Source: Mortierella alpina (lineage: Eukaryota > Mortierellomycota > Mortierellomycetes > Mortierellales > Mortierellaceae). Taken from it: DNA of 64,000 nucleotides. Position 1 is the stretch's first letter. Each line of letters starts with the position of its first letter. The stretch covers positions 2,790,001 to 2,854,000 of the forward strand of contig JANATF010000005.1 of the NCBI GenBank assembly GCA_029449245.1. Direction: 5' to 3'. This document shows, one piece after another, positions 21,151 through 33,949 of the stretch. The notes under the pieces are model-generated. The model was not told where the DNA came from, ran no database searches, and saw only the letters and a list, made by a program, of their open reading frames with translations. Made by a program: the position numbers and the translations under genes.

Positions 21151-22444
21151 GGTGTGGTGTCTATATGGCGGATGGAGGGGGGAGCAGGAGGTATGGCGAG
21201 TGAATGGGCGGGGTGAAGGATGAGCAGGGACAGGCGGTTATGCTGTAGCTCAAGCGGCAGCAGCAGCAGCAGCAAGCGGCAGGTGGAGTAGTGTACGCTA
21301 ATGAGAGCAGAAGGAGAATGAGGCAAAGTGGAGGAGAGCACCAGGGCAGGACTGGGTGAAGAGGACAGGCGGGATGAGGCTAGAGTGGGAGTGGGTGTGA
21401 ATGAGAGTGCACGAGAGAGTATGGAGTGAGTGTGGTGGAGATGGAGAGAGAGAGAGAGAGAGAAAGGGAGGCGAGGAGGGAGAAGGAAGGAAAGGGAGAA
21501 AAGATGAGGAAACAGAAATGGGGGGTGTTGGAGGCGAGCGAGGGCTTAACGAGAGGCATAACAGGGCGTGAAGAAAAAGAAAAAAAAATGCGCGCGGTAC
21601 AGTCTGCGTGCGTGCCCAAGACAGCACGCGGTAGAGCAAAAAGGCGAGGACCTGCTGGCCGACAACACAACACACACAACACACTGGAAGAAAAAAAAAG
21701 AAACAGGGAAACAGGGGTGCGCGCAGGCAGAGAGGGTGATCAGCCTTGGGCCAGGAGGAGGCTATGTCGCAGAGACAGCGAGGCGCGTGGGAGACCATGC
21801 AGGGCACACCTCCCCCCTGCTCGCCCAGATGGCCATCGCCGCTGGACTCCTCGGTCGCTGCTCGCTCCTCGCCGGTCCTGTGGACGGGGGCCCATGGGGA
21901 AGGAGCGGAAAGGAACACCGCCCTCTCCTTCCTCCCTCCTGTAAGGCCAGGTACCTTCGACGGTATGCTTCTATCAGATGCACCGTTTCATCATCGCCAG
22001 CCAGTTGACTTTCCCGCGATGTGTACCCGGCCACGCGAAGCGAACACAAAGAAAACGCGATAGACTGAGGGGCGTCGGGAGTGGAGTGACTGAGTGAGGC
22101 CTTTCTTTTCATGCTAGCAAGCGGCATCTGGAAACTGGCGTGCGAGCTTCCTCCCTTGCGTCGTCCGCGGTTTCGGTGCTCTGCCTTACGTCGTCGATAA
22201 GCTTGCTCCCCGTGGTCACACAGAAAATTGGGTTTGTGGGGGGGCTCAGTGCTAACATGACTGCGTGCTGAACTTACATCCGCTATCACTATGACCTATG
22301 GACGCTGAAGGATCCTGTCCGGCTAAGCGGTATCCACCTCTTGGACAGAGTCCAACGACATTCTGCCCATTCCTTTAGCAACGGACTGTCCTCCGCCTCA
22401 TTCATATTCACAATTCGACTCTTTTTTGTTTTCTTGGCCTTATT
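21151..22444. other. Gene-free region upstream of MO25
   Basis: 1.3 kb between tandem minus-strand genes. It is purine-rich on the plus strand with a GA run near 21437-21460 and several A runs. Long frames here lack good starts and look compositional. It should hold the MO25 promoter and 5' UTR. Confidence 0.55.
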
Positions 22445-23130
22445 TTATCGTCTCCTTTCGATCTGCTGATGCATCCTATCGACACGCTCCTGTACAGCTT
22501 TGAGGGTCGAGTTGGCGGTCATGATCTGCCTCCGGGCCTTGACTAGTTTCTGCACCGCTGGCTCAACCTCAGGAGGGGCAGCGGATGATGCCATAAAGAG
22601 CTGCAGCTCTACGGAATCAGCGTGGACATAACGCTGTTAGGTTGACTATGAGAGGTTCATTTGTACCCTGAATCGACTGAAAGAACCGTACCTGCCATGA
22701 GCCGCTCAATTTCCTTTTCGAGTTCTGTTTGGCTCTTGCGGACGCTGACGATGTCGAAGTCCATCTCCTGCACGATAGGGCCTAAGAGCGACATGATCCC
22801 GTCTGCTAGCCGCGTTGAGTCTCGCTGTGGTAACTGCTGCTGTTGCTGCTGAATATGTACGCTATGTGTGGTCGCTGGTTCGCTGGTGCTACCGTCCTGG
22901 GTATCGTGCTTTAGGCGTGGGTGGACGGACGGTAATGTGTCAGTGTCCTCGGCTGCTGCTCCATGGGCATGTGTCCTGCTTGTCGATGCTGTGTCCTGCC
23001 TGGGGTGTGTCAAGCTTGGTGCGACGGGCTGTGCGACAGCATCCGAGATGGACTCGCCGACGAGAGCGGGGTCTGGAGTGACCACGACAGGCTGCGGGTA
23101 TGCGCTGTAGTCCTTCTTGAAGAATGACAT
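22445..23130 (-). CDS. Snapin-like protein (BLOC-1/BORC subunit family)
   Basis: Predicted coiled-coil subunit of a lysosome/endosome-related complex. Exons (minus) 22692..23130 and 22445..22608, 200 residues. Residues 1-105 are disordered with a glutamine run. The C-terminal half matches the Snapin core in order: DGIMSLLGPIVQEMDFDIVS, then VRKSQTELEKEIERLMAE, then VQKLVKARRQIMTANSTLKA and VQERVDRMHQQIE. The VR.SQ.EL.E.I motif and the K(L/K)..ARR motif are the most diagnostic. Human SNAPIN is 136 residues, so this one has a long extra N-terminus. The gene is divergent from the 1129-residue unknown gene with 255 bp between the ATGs, so they may share a promoter. Family call is from memory of the motif order; BORC versus BLOC-1 cannot be decided. 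Confidence 0.75.
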
Positions 23131-23385
23131 GGAGAGAAGGGCAAGGTTGGAGTTGCATGTGGCGACAAATGAGCTTGTTTAAAGCTTAAATCACGTGCAT
23201 GATCTGCTGCATATCTCGCGCGTTGTCGCCTTTCCTTTACTCTCTCTCTCTCTCTCTTTTCACCATCGCCCTCTTTGCCTTCCTTGTCCTCCTTCATTCT
23301 CCCACTCTCTCCACGAAGGACAGACAGTCCACCACACGACACGACCACTTACGCGCAAGCGAAGACATGCTCAACAAGCATCTAC
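23131..23385. promoter_or_regulatory. Short bidirectional promoter
   Basis: Only 255 bp separate the ATGs of the Snapin-like gene (-) and the unknown 1129-residue gene (+). It contains a CT dinucleotide run (about 23239-23260) and no obvious TATA box. Shared regulation is inferred from spacing. Confidence 0.5.
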
Positions 23386-26300
23386 ATGCCCCACCCCTAT
23401 GTAGACGCCCTCGGAGTTGCCGACAGTCAACTCTCTGCTGCGTGGCCTGTGCAGAGACCGGCTTCGGATCTGGACTCTTTGTTTTCCGGTAGGCTGCGGT
23501 ATCGATGCGCGTGCAGTGCACACGGATGCTATGTATAACAGTGCTCTCGCTCACAGCGCCACCACTCGTCTGTTTCTCTGCCGAAATAGGCCTGGATCCC
23601 CTGGACCCTAAAGACGACTGGCTCGGCGACCGGATCAACGATCAACACCATAATGCAAACACCGTGCAGGATCCATCTACCATTCCAAACAACGTCTCCA
23701 ACAGTCAGGCGAGCCTCCTCCCCGTGGCCTTTGTGGAGCGCTGGCTTGAGCTCTCGCTGTCTCGCTCATACCAACATAATACTCCATCACTCCTTGAGCT
23801 TGGCGGCCAGCAATACCCAACCTGCAGCATATGCCCATCGGTGGCGTCGCTTGTAGCTGTAAACGCTTTGTGTCACCTATACGGACTAGCACGACATCTC
23901 CCGATGCGTATATCGCCGTCCAAATTTGACTCGCCGCTACCGTCCTACGTGGCAGAGCTACCTGAGGGTGCCATCTACTCCACAGTGCGCGTTTTGGTTT
24001 CATGGCCCGAACAGCATTGCCTGTCGGCATCACGTCGAAATGGCTCGCGTGAACTTGCTCAGTCAAAGTCTGTCACCATCAAGACCCATCTCGAAAACAC
24101 CACCCAGCTCATCCGCATGGGGTTGACCAGCAATCAGGATTCTCATGGGAAACAACTACATCAAATCCGACTAGCTCAAGTTCACCAACATGACGAACAA
24201 GAGTCGTCTCTCAGATATCTGGATGCCAACTGCGCCGAAGAGACTGAGGCACACAGGCCAAGGAATACTTCAAAGAGAAAGGCGGATCATGAACACCAGA
24301 ATGCCAAGACTGGTCGAACCCATAGCATTCACAGTATCTGTTCAACACTGATTTCAGCCCAAGAGTGCACTTTGGACCACAAGCAACCGCAAGAGGAGCT
24401 ATCTTCAATCAGCGGCATCAGAATGCAAGATGGGCATCCCTCGAGCGCCTTCGATAACGACAGGCTCACCTCTGAGAATGTACAACTTTTTTTGGATCAC
24501 GATGGCAACTCCAGCGAGTTCCATATGATATTCAGGCCTTCGTTGCTCCTAAAGCGCTTTCAAACTTGGGCTGGGGTTATGGAGAGTCATGGAACGCTGT
24601 CCATGCCGTGTTATGATAGTGGGTTCTCGGCGGATCATGACGACCCGTCACTAGTGGATAAGCTGGGAGAGATCCTGAGCAGCGATGGCTTGGATCTCGA
24701 TGCCTACATGCACCTCTGCAACCGGCATCGCTCTCGATCACTGTCCTACTCCATGAATGAACTGAGTAGCAGCATTCTTGGCACCGAAAATACAGGTATG
24801 TCTGTAGCGATATAGGAATATTCAAGCCTATATCAATTTGGGGTTCTATCTTAATTTCAATGAACTTCACGCGTAGGTTCCACCGACATACTAGAGAGCG
24901 GCATCTCCAGTAAGAAGGACGAGCCTGATTTGCTGGATGAGTATTGTACCTTGGACGAATCTGCCCACGAGACGATCTTGCGATCGGAGCAAGAGCAAGA
25001 TAGCGCCATGCGCTTACCGCGCATACTCTCGTGGTTTGTTTCTGACCTAGATACAGCTTCCGCTGATACGATTGCACAAGAATCACACGCTTGTTGTCCA
25101 GGTCCTGACTTTATACTTCAAGATACTACAATGGACTGTGAAGTCGACAGTTTTCAGGCGACTGTTCAAGGCACTCTGAGAGATATCTGGACAAAACTCA
25201 ACAAACAGCAACATCAACGCTTGATGTTGACACTAGTCAAGGTGCTTGTCGATATTTGGAACAACTTTGACATTCTGAGCCACAGCAAGCTCAGGGATTC
25301 TCTCGAACTAAGCAAGGATGCCCTCCCCTTGGGGCCTCTTTTACGGCAGCAGGTACCGCCGACGTGCGCCAGTCATGTGTTGCCAATTTCAGATCGCGGG
25401 CGGTCATCCTCGTCGCACCGGCGGGGGAGCTCAGCTGGACGGACACCTGTCAGAGTGTCAGCTGCAGAACGCCTCGCTTACCTTGAGGACGAGTTTCTGA
25501 ATAGGTCCTTCTTGGATGCCTTCAAGCACGCCACTACACCATTGCCCTCTGGAAGCCGCCTATCGCCTGATACCTTCGTTTCGGTGTTTGACGATAATCT
25601 GGTTCTTGTGGGACAAGAATCATCACAACCAGAGAAGAGACGGAGAATAGGCACGCAGGACGACTACCCACATGAATCTGCTAGCCACAATCGCAGTACA
25701 TGCGGGGAACGCATGTCGCGGGCTTTAAACAGTACTGGTAGCTCGCAGCGAATGACCACCACTAGGGCGGAAGTGCTGGAATTCATGGTTTCTCAAAAGT
25801 CTGGCTATGCGGTGGCTCCCATCGACGGCGACGTATCAGCAGGAACAGGAATGCGCCAATTCGACTTTTCAATGGATGATCTCCTTGTCGCTGCAACCAA
25901 CGAAACCTATCCTCAAAACGGAGGTGGCCAGCTCTACCCATCAGAGTATTCAAAATGCGACATTGTTGGGGTGTCAAGATGGAAGGTCAGTGGCAGAACT
26001 CGGACACTGGAGAGTCAAACACAGTATCGCTCTCCACGCGGTAACAATGTGTATCAAGTCCGCGCTCGAGGATCAGCCTATCCACTGGTCCACCTCTTCA
26101 GTCTGCCGGACATCTTTTGCCCCCTCGAGCTGGGTGGCGAGTGTTCTGTCAAGACGCTGGATTCCGGTGGCATCGCAGGTGAATTTGTTCGGCTTTTGGG
26201 CCGCCATAGCCTTGCAGCCGGCGAGTTCATGACGGACACATTACCTGACAAGGAGCGGGTGCTGTATCATCGATGGATGGCAGCATGGCATGAGCGGTCC

Positions 26301-26957
26301 CCCTTAGCGCCCAAGGCTTCCAAGATTCGCTTTGAGCTCATGAGGATGGTGAGCGGACGCAAGCTTGCCGGAGTTGGTCATGAGGCTCAGTGGGAACACT
26401 TGAACATTGCTCGAACGCTCGACAACAACGGTGAGAAGAAGGAAGCTGGGGTTGAACTCGAAGGGGCTGCGCCACAGGTATACAAGCCTTTACACCCGAT
26501 TCAGCAACATGGCCACGCGCAACAACTCAGCGGCGGAGGTGTTTCTTCATCACTGGCTGCAAACCTTAAAGCACGCTGCAGTCGGTGTGTGGAGGAGGAG
26601 GACGAGCAGGAGATGACATCTGAGGATAAAGCCTGGTTCGATTCGACGGCGCAGGTGCAGGATGAAGTTCAAGCCGAAGAGAAGCGCAGGGAGGAGCAGC
26701 AAGAGATCCGTCGACGCTCAAGGACTCGCAGGCATCAAGCCCTTGACCAGCTTGCTCGTCAACTTGGGCTGGGGAAACAGTGGGCGAAGCATGGCCAAGC
26801 CCTAGGACTACAACTGGATGCACTCGGAGTTCCCTCTACAGACGGAGCTACGGAGGCCGTAGATGACACCGGCGACTCTCTTGGAGGGCGACCAAAGCAG
26901 ACATGGATCCTTTCCGCAGAAGAGCGGGAGATAATGCGGAAATACCTCTTTGGCTAG
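23386..26957 (+). CDS. Large protein of unknown function (1129 residues)
   Basis: I do not recognise a family. Exons 23386..23488, 23590..24795 and 24877..26957. The start at 23386 (MPHPYVDALGVADSQLS) is chosen because it joins in frame to exon 2; an upstream ATG at 23367 is out of frame. The N-terminal third (about residues 60-170) is fairly hydrophobic and may be folded. The middle is polar, with the possible nuclear signals EKRRRIG and TSKRKADHEH. A second better-ordered block lies near YQVRARGSAYPLVHLFSLPD and PDKERVLYHRWMAAWHER. The C-terminus is charged and helical (EEKRREEQQEIRRRSRTRR), ending in WILSAEEREIMRKYLFG. No signal peptide or transmembrane segment. Composition suggests a nuclear protein, but that is inference. 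Confidence 0.7.
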
Positions 26958-27580
26958 AGAGATCAAGCGGTCGTTTCAGCAGTACAGTCGAATCTAGGGT
27001 TTCTGCACAGTTTTACTATGAAAATCATGCAACATTCTGGCTACCGTGCCAGTGTACAGGGCCTAACTTGGCACGTTATGTAGGAACGCCTTGCATGTCA
27101 AGTGCGCTTGCTCACCGTGTGCCCTTTTGCGTTTTTCCATCTAGGGTTACGCAACAAGACAACGATGCGGTAAGACGTGAACTGCCGCCACTCTATTTGT
27201 TGCGTTTTCACTGTAGTGCTGGGAGCAGAGCGAATTCTTCGCTCACGCAGCATTGACGTCCTTGTTTTGTGAACTGTTAAGGCACAACCCTCCAGGGAAA
27301 GCAAGTATGCGCGAATGCGCTGTGATGAAAGAGAACGTTTTCTCCCTCAAGTGTTATTGGGTGCCTATAGTTTGAATATGGCAGGACGCTTGCATCATTA
27401 GCTTGGCCCCCTCGCATTCCGCCGTACTTTTTCAAATATAGCCCAGTCTGTTCCCAAAATCGAGTTTGCCACTGTCAAGAGGCTCTGCCCCCTCCCTGGC
27501 AAACTGACATCATGACATGGCCAATGGCGGCAGTCTTGAAACTATAGGGATTGTCGCCTGTTACCGATCAACCTAGCACA
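26958..27580. other. Intergenic region
   Basis: 623 bp after the large unknown gene. Several A/T-rich stretches; no gene or RNA recognised. Confidence 0.5.
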
Positions 27581-28239
27581 ATGAGCCTTTCCTCCATTAT
27601 CACCTCCACTCCCGCCTTCATACTTCATTCTTGCCGTATCTTTTTCGCCACCATCCCATCCTGTGGGGTCCAGCCGGTCCCTGCGTCTGGGGACTCAGAT
27701 CTGTTTCCGCAATCCACCGTCGATCGTGTGCTAAGGATAGTCGGCAAGGGCGGCTTCTTTCGGTACAAGACCGACGACGCCCGCCCGGGACTCTAACTGT
27801 CTGAGCTGTACAACCTGGTCCTCGGGAGGGAGCCCCGCAGCGACTACGCCAAACGTGTCCATAACATGGGAGTGGAGAGGAACCGCAGGGTCTTCCAGTT
27901 GCCAGTACCCCCCAACGATGTGGTGGAGTATGCGCTATGGCTCAGGAAGCACCAGCTTGCCAACGGAAGCAGTGGTGATTTGAGACTGACGTAAATTTTC
28001 CTATGTTCGTGGTACCTGAAAACTGACGGCTCTTGACCATTAGCGTGTGCCCTTGCTGCGATGCCGCCGTGAGGAAGGAGATGCGCAGGGTTACCTGCAC
28101 GGCCTGCAATGTGCCGATGCGAGCGATATGGTGCTCTGCCGCGCCATCTCAGAGCATCGGCATGGCCCAGCTCCTCCAAGAACCAAGGCCGGGGTCCCTC
28201 CAACCCGCAGCCCAGCCCGCAACCGTGACGGGAGTTTAG
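27581..28239 (+). pseudogene. Disrupted small gene with CPCC zinc-ribbon-like motif
   Basis: From the ATG at 27581 one frame is open for 410 bases except for a single TAA at 27794..27796, then continues to a good donor at 27991. A 53-nt intron (27991..28043, ending TTGACCATTAG) leads to a second exon 28044..28239 ending in TAG. Across the stop the translation looks continuous and protein-like: GGFFRYKTDDARPGL, stop, LSELYNLVLGREPRSDYAKR, then VFQLPVPPNDVVEYALWLRK. Exon 2 gives CPCCDAAVRKEM and CTACNVPM, two CxxC pairs 13 residues apart as in zinc ribbons. Most simply this is a recently inactivated gene or one carrying an assembly error; an unrecognised intron over the stop (a CTAAC branch-point-like site lies there) is the alternative. 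No family recognised. Confidence 0.4.
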
Positions 28240-28522
28240 CCCATGCTTAAGTGGCGAGCCCATCCACAACCTTTTTTTCTCGATTTCACACTTTCGCCCA
28301 GCACTTTCTTTTTCCGTCAAGAGGCCACCGACGACGCCAGGAAAAGACGGAGAGACGCACTTTTTTTTCTTTTTCTCTTTCTTTTCGTTCTTCCTGCCGC
28401 CTTTCCACGCTCCTTGTTCCAGCAAGCACGAAAGGGAGCGATGCTTCCCGTCCCTGAAAGTACACCATACGCATCATCGACACACCATCCGACTGGCTCC
28501 TGCTAGCCGACATCTGCGCCTC

Positions 28523-31500
28523 ATGGACACCATGGACACCATGGACTGCATCGACGGCAGGCTCCTTGCGGCTTCCATGCACCACCGCCAGCAACCTACC
28601 GTCGCCAAGGATGAGCCAGCACAAGCAAATGCGCAACAACGCATCATGCTGGAGGAGGCCGTAACGACAGCCTGCGCAGAGTCATCAGGCCACCTTACCT
28701 TGGTTCAATCAGAAGCCCAGAGTACATGTTTGACACCGCAACCGCACAAAGGCATGGACACTGACCAGGATGCAATCTATGTAAGGAGCCATCATGGCCT
28801 TTCACAATCATACATGTACTTCAAGAGCAACTCAACTTTTCACGCCTTCCCTTTCAACATACCACACACATGTTATCACCTATCGGGGCGCACCAACTTT
28901 TACTGACAGACCGAGCTCGATCTTTATCTACTTTGCATCACGCACCCTGCCCCCCTTTGCAGAAGGTGCTAGTTGACCTGGACCGTTATGTGCGCGAGGC
29001 AAGACAGGGCCATCTCTTGCTTGCAGCTGAAATCGAGGATTTGATGGCAAGTTGCAGCAGCTGTGGGCGAATGTGCGATCTGTGCGTTGCCACCCTTCTC
29101 GCCACCCTTTTCGCCACCTGTACCACCCTAATCGATTGCGAAAAACCACTCTTGGATTCTGTACAGGCTACTTTAGAGGATCATTGTCGGCAGCTCGGTC
29201 TGGATGCCGCCAATGTCACCCAGCTGGTCATTATTCCCTCAATAGCCCCAATTACTTTGACGACCCGGCAAGTTCTTCATGAGGCGTGCGATAATCTCTA
29301 TCAGGTACAACACCGAGAACAAAGTCTCTTCTTAGCTACTGTCCCCTCCCAAGCACGCCGCATGGTGGTGACAGGATCCTCAACTCACTTCCCATCTTCT
29401 TGTTTTTGTCCTAGGATATTGTGCGTAGGCGAGAGAGGATTGACCGTTGGATATCAAGGATCATCACAATTGCAGAGAACATTCGCGAGTCGCCGGACCC
29501 TTACCTTCAGGTATGTTTGCCATTGGCTCCTTTGGAACGTTTTTTTTTGGAGTGCCCGAAGCGCTTGACTGAACGAGACGAATGCCGTTGCTAGACAAGC
29601 ATGGCTCCCATGTCAAGGGCACGATTATTGCAGGTAATGAGCAAACTGTAATGTACACAAAGTCTTCACAAAATGTCAAATGTCTCGAGACTACGATTCT
29701 GATTCTCGCTCCCATGCCAACGAACAGCTCGAAAAGACCTATCGGACCTTTGAAAAAGAATGGGTAAGTTGGGACGCTTTACGTTATCGTTTTATGTGAG
29801 TACAATGTGGAATTGTATTTTTGATGGAACGCATGACTTTTCTTTACTACTGCGGTTTAGGTGGCTCGCCTACAGCGATTCCAGTATATGGTGGGCATGC
29901 TGCGAGTGCGATGGGACCAGTGTGCCTACCTCCCAGCGGATGAATACGACCACGCGTTGAGCAGACTGTTTGCTCATGCAGAGACTCAGGATTCCACCAT
30001 GGATATGCCATATCTGAGAGTCGAAGCCCCGCTCTGCCTTTCGAAAGAGTGTCTGGCCAGTCTGACGGCGAAACTGGTCAATTTGGATAAGGACTACTGC
30101 GCCCGCCAAACAAGGATTAGAGCTGTGGAGCATATGCTCCGAGTAATATATCAGGACCTTGACACACCTGAAAGCAAAAGAGTCGTGTTCAGGAAGGAGG
30201 CCAGTGTGAAGTATTCTGCAGAGGTAAAAACCCAACGGGCAATTATAGGCTGTCATTTTGGCCAGGCGTTGCAACAAGTTGGTTTTGATCCTCACTAACT
30301 GTATCCTACACGATTCTCGCTACCCTCATTAGCTGGGAAGGGAACTGAAGTCGCTACAGCAGGAACTGGAAGCGCGTAAACTGTACTTGTCCGGGGAACG
30401 ATGGACTGCATTAGCAGCCGTCTGGGACTCGTGCCTTGTTGCTGAAGTGGAGCAAGAAGCATTCAAAGCTGCTGTCGATGCGGATGGTACGTTTTTTTTG
30501 CCGCTTGACCGCTATGATAAACACGTACCTCGGCCAATTACCTAGCGACTCACAACGTGCACCTTTGTACTGTACATGGCGTGCATGCAAACACACAGAT
30601 GTGGCATTCGTTGAAAAGTTGACACGAATACAGTCGGAGATCGACAACTGCCATTCTCGCTTCTCGAGATCTGGAGATGTCTACAAGCTGATGATGACCC
30701 GGAGCAGCCATATCGAGGTACGTCAACAGATCAGAAATGGATACGCGCTTCTGTGAAATAACTCATCTAACACGGACGCTTTCGGACATTCTCAGCGCAT
30801 GATTGCTTTTGAACACACGGCCAAGGATCCCAAGCGGCTTTTTCAAGCTTCATTCAGGCTCGTGGACGAGGACAAGTTCCGTCGAAAGGCTTATCCGACA
30901 CTGCTAAACCTCGAAGAGAAACTGCTCAAGGCTCTTGAGAAGTTTGAAGGAGGTATGGATCACTTCGAGAACTGTGCCGACTTTGCATCCTTTCATCAAG
31001 TGATCCGTGCCACCATACTAATTGTTCTATCCTCCGGATACAGAGCAAGGCGAGACATTCATGTATGAAGGTGTTTCGTACCTTGAGACGCTGCAAAGAG
31101 AGATCGACAATCGCCACGTCAATGAGACCGTGTTTGCAAAGTTCACACCCAAGATTGCGGCTCCAACACGCAGCCAGACCATTGAGATCATGGGCCGGCC
31201 CATTTCGCCTATATCCACCGTCTCAAAAACCGGTTCTGCAAGATCAACTTCGTCAACATCCTCTATTCGTAGCTCGACTGGTGGCCCCAGGAGACTCAAC
31301 ACAACGCCTATGCAGAGCCTCGCACCGCCCCCGGCTCAAAATGGGCCTGTGCAGTTGGAAAAGGAGTTGCCAAAGGCCAGTGTTGACCAGGAGACAGCTC
31401 TGTCTCCGACCCTTCGGTCACTTTTGCTCTCTCATCAACGAGACGGCCCCTCGGCCCTGAAGCTATCTTCCGGCTTCACGCGTTCTCTCAAATCAAAATC

Positions 31501-31813
31501 CTCGCTCTCCTCCCTATCCGTGGCTTCAACCTCAGCCTCAGCCTCGGCCTCAGCCTCGGCCACCAACTCCCCACTGGCAGATCTGGCCCATGGCACTGGC
31601 ACCTCATACTTTGTATCCATGTCCCCTACCATCTCGACCAACGCTAACACTGCATCCACAACGCCACTATCTTCCTCCCCCTCGTCGCCATCATCAATGC
31701 CCCCTTATGTCCTATCCTATTCTCCTACTACCGCCAACAAGCAGACCAGGTCTCATAGACCTGACATCGAGCGGCATCAAGCGATCGTTGTCGCGCCCCA
31801 TGTAACTTTATAA
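28523..31813 (+). CDS. ASE1: ASE1/PRC1/MAP65 microtubule crosslinker
   Basis: Antiparallel-microtubule bundling protein of the spindle midzone. Eleven exons: 28523..28780, 28963..29046, 29167..29304, 29415..29510, 29595..29633, 29728..29763, 29861..30223, 30333..30486, 30599..30717, 30796..30952 and 31044..31813; 737 residues. Family features in order: dimerisation coiled coil (LVDLDRYVREARQGHLLLAA, LEDHCRQLGLD), the region RRRERIDRWISRI, LEKTYRTFEKEWVARLQRFQ, and the spectrin-like microtubule-binding core FEHTAKDPKRLFQASFRLVD, EDKFRRKAYPTLLNLEEKLL, GETFMYEGVSYLETLQREID. The basic Ser-rich tail (TVSKTGSARSTSSTSSIRSS, an Ala-Ser repeat) carries likely kinase sites. Exons 5 and 6 are only 39 and 36 nt. 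Intron 2 seems to be GC-AG (GCAAGT at 29047). Confidence 0.9.
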
Positions 31814-33949
31814 TACCCGCAAAAAATAATAATCTAAACTACGTGATCCATCCTCCTTCCCCATCCTCGTCCATCCTCAAGCACACACGCACACACGATT
31901 TGAATCGGAGCTAGAACCATAAGCCCGCGTCAGAGCCACGTCTCCTGCGGCTCTCGCTTCATGGGAAAAGAAAATGGGAATAATCGGCTGTTTAAATGTA
32001 GCCAGCCAGCTTTCGAGTCTTGCCTCCGACCTCTTTGAGTCTCAGCATAGTTCGTGGAGGGCGATGCGCACTAGGCCACCTAGCGCACAGCGTTTTGTTC
32101 GTGAAGGACGAGGGAACGGGGAAATATTTATAAAGAGGTGGGAGTGAAGGTCATTGATCATGGAACAAGGCTTGGGCACGTTCTTCGCATATGCTCTGTA
32201 CACAGCCCACGACCAACGTGGGGTTTATTGGATGGGGTTACTGGCAAGAAGTAGAAAACCTTCTTGGTTCCAGAGCAATCCCACTGACAAGTGGAGCTGG
32301 GTGAGAGCCCAATTCATTTGGAAGACGAGCGGTCGAGTGTAATGCTGGCCGACTTCATCCACAGCAAATCATGCTAGCCTAAACAAGTGTTTTGTACTTT
32401 CCCACAATCGTTTCTGAGTAAAATAATAAGTGTAGCCTCCATTGCCATGTATGCCGCAATAATGCGTGCAAAAGGCAAAAGCAGAAACAGCCTTTATGCT
32501 CTATGTGCATGTACCCCGCACGGCAGATCAGTGCTGTACTGTATGCGTTAATACACAGGTACAGGCCACCTGGTCCATACTGTGGCGGGAAATGCATCCT
32601 CATTAGCCTAATGTTCTAATGGAGATATGAAATGGACAAATCGAAGGTATGCGTGACGAGTACGTCTTTTGCATGCACCGCACCTTGCTCCCCCCACCCC
32701 AGGCACCGCTCAAGGCCCCAGATCGGGTGCGATGCATATCAGATCTGCTTGGCGCCCCGTCAGTTTCACCCGCTCGAAACACTGCAGCAACGCACCGTGC
32801 GCAGAAACGTGTTTGCTATGATACACAGTACCTGGGGCCGACGTTGGGGCGGGATACAATACATAATACCATATATTTCTTTACTCGCGCCACTCTCTCA
32901 TGGTCTGACCTCCGACTTGTCCACCTTCAACAGAGAGAGCCCTCGCAGCAGAATAAATAGAAAACGAGAGCCATCGATTTCGTAATGGTGGGCACACAAG
33001 ACGAACAGTCCTGTCCTGATCAGGCAAAGAATAATAATTCTGCCTCTGCTCTGGATCTACCACAGCGATACAGGCAAACTCCATCCAGCTTATCTTTGAG
33101 AGAGGAGAGGGGAAAAAAAAAGAGAGGGACTTGGGGCTATGCATGCACGATCAGCTCATTTTGTGAGCTGGCGTCATTAGGTTCTCCCAGGAACACTCGC
33201 TAGCCTTGTACCTGTGCCATGTAGCCGTGTACGCTGACCTGCGCTTGTCCTTGTATCCACTTTACATGTTGCTGTTCATGCTCAGCTCCAAACCTAAGGA
33301 GATAAACGGCGTCAGTTATCAAGGCAGAGGCTTGCTAGGCGGAGGCGGTCTCTTTTTTTGTGTGTCTTCTCACCCGACACTGCCGGAAGACTTTGAGCCG
33401 GTGTTGCTGTTGCGTCCTTATTGCACGCTCGATTGATTTCAACCTCCACTTCCAGTCTCTTCCACTGCAGTGGTCGAACCAGCGAGCGATTGTTTGCAAT
33501 TTTTGAGGCCCAGCTGAGTGAAATAAATTACCTTGCTACAACCCCAAACTCAAAGCGAAAAAAGTACAAACGCTTCCAAAAAAGTTCTTTCATCCTGCTG
33601 GATCCAACAACCAGCGGCGTGCGTCTTTCTTTTCTCTCCTTTCCTTTTCGCTTCATACACTGACCTTTTTTGTTCTTGAGCTTTCATCCATACTTCTTCT
33701 TTCCTCGCCCATTCCCCCATCAAAACTTCCGATCGCATATACCACTATCTAATAACGCCTTCGAAACAGCCTGCATATCCTTTAGCCCCTCCACCTGTTC
33801 CTGAGACGTGCACACTCACTTACTTGACACCTATCGCCTTCGCCAGCCTCTCTCACATCAACGAACACGGGCGAATCGTCATCTAACGGACAGAATCCAT
33901 CACTCCAACTCACATCTCACACCAGCCAGCATCCACCACACAGCTCAGT
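31814..33949. other. 2.1-kb intergenic region
   Basis: Head-to-tail spacer between ASE1 and the next plus-strand gene. I found no frame with protein-like sequence and no tRNA. The last 200 bases are C/T/A-rich like fungal 5' UTR sequence. Confidence 0.5.

Noticed and set aside
21298-22289. Several 100-200 codon frames on both strands upstream of MO25
   Set aside because: They lack ATG starts or consist of Ser/Leu/Pro or Arg/Glu low complexity produced by purine- and pyrimidine-rich DNA.
27844-28425. 193-codon minus-strand frame opposite the disrupted CPCC gene
   Set aside because: It lacks a credible start, crosses the good plus-strand intron and exon 2 with its CxxC pairs, and has no motif.
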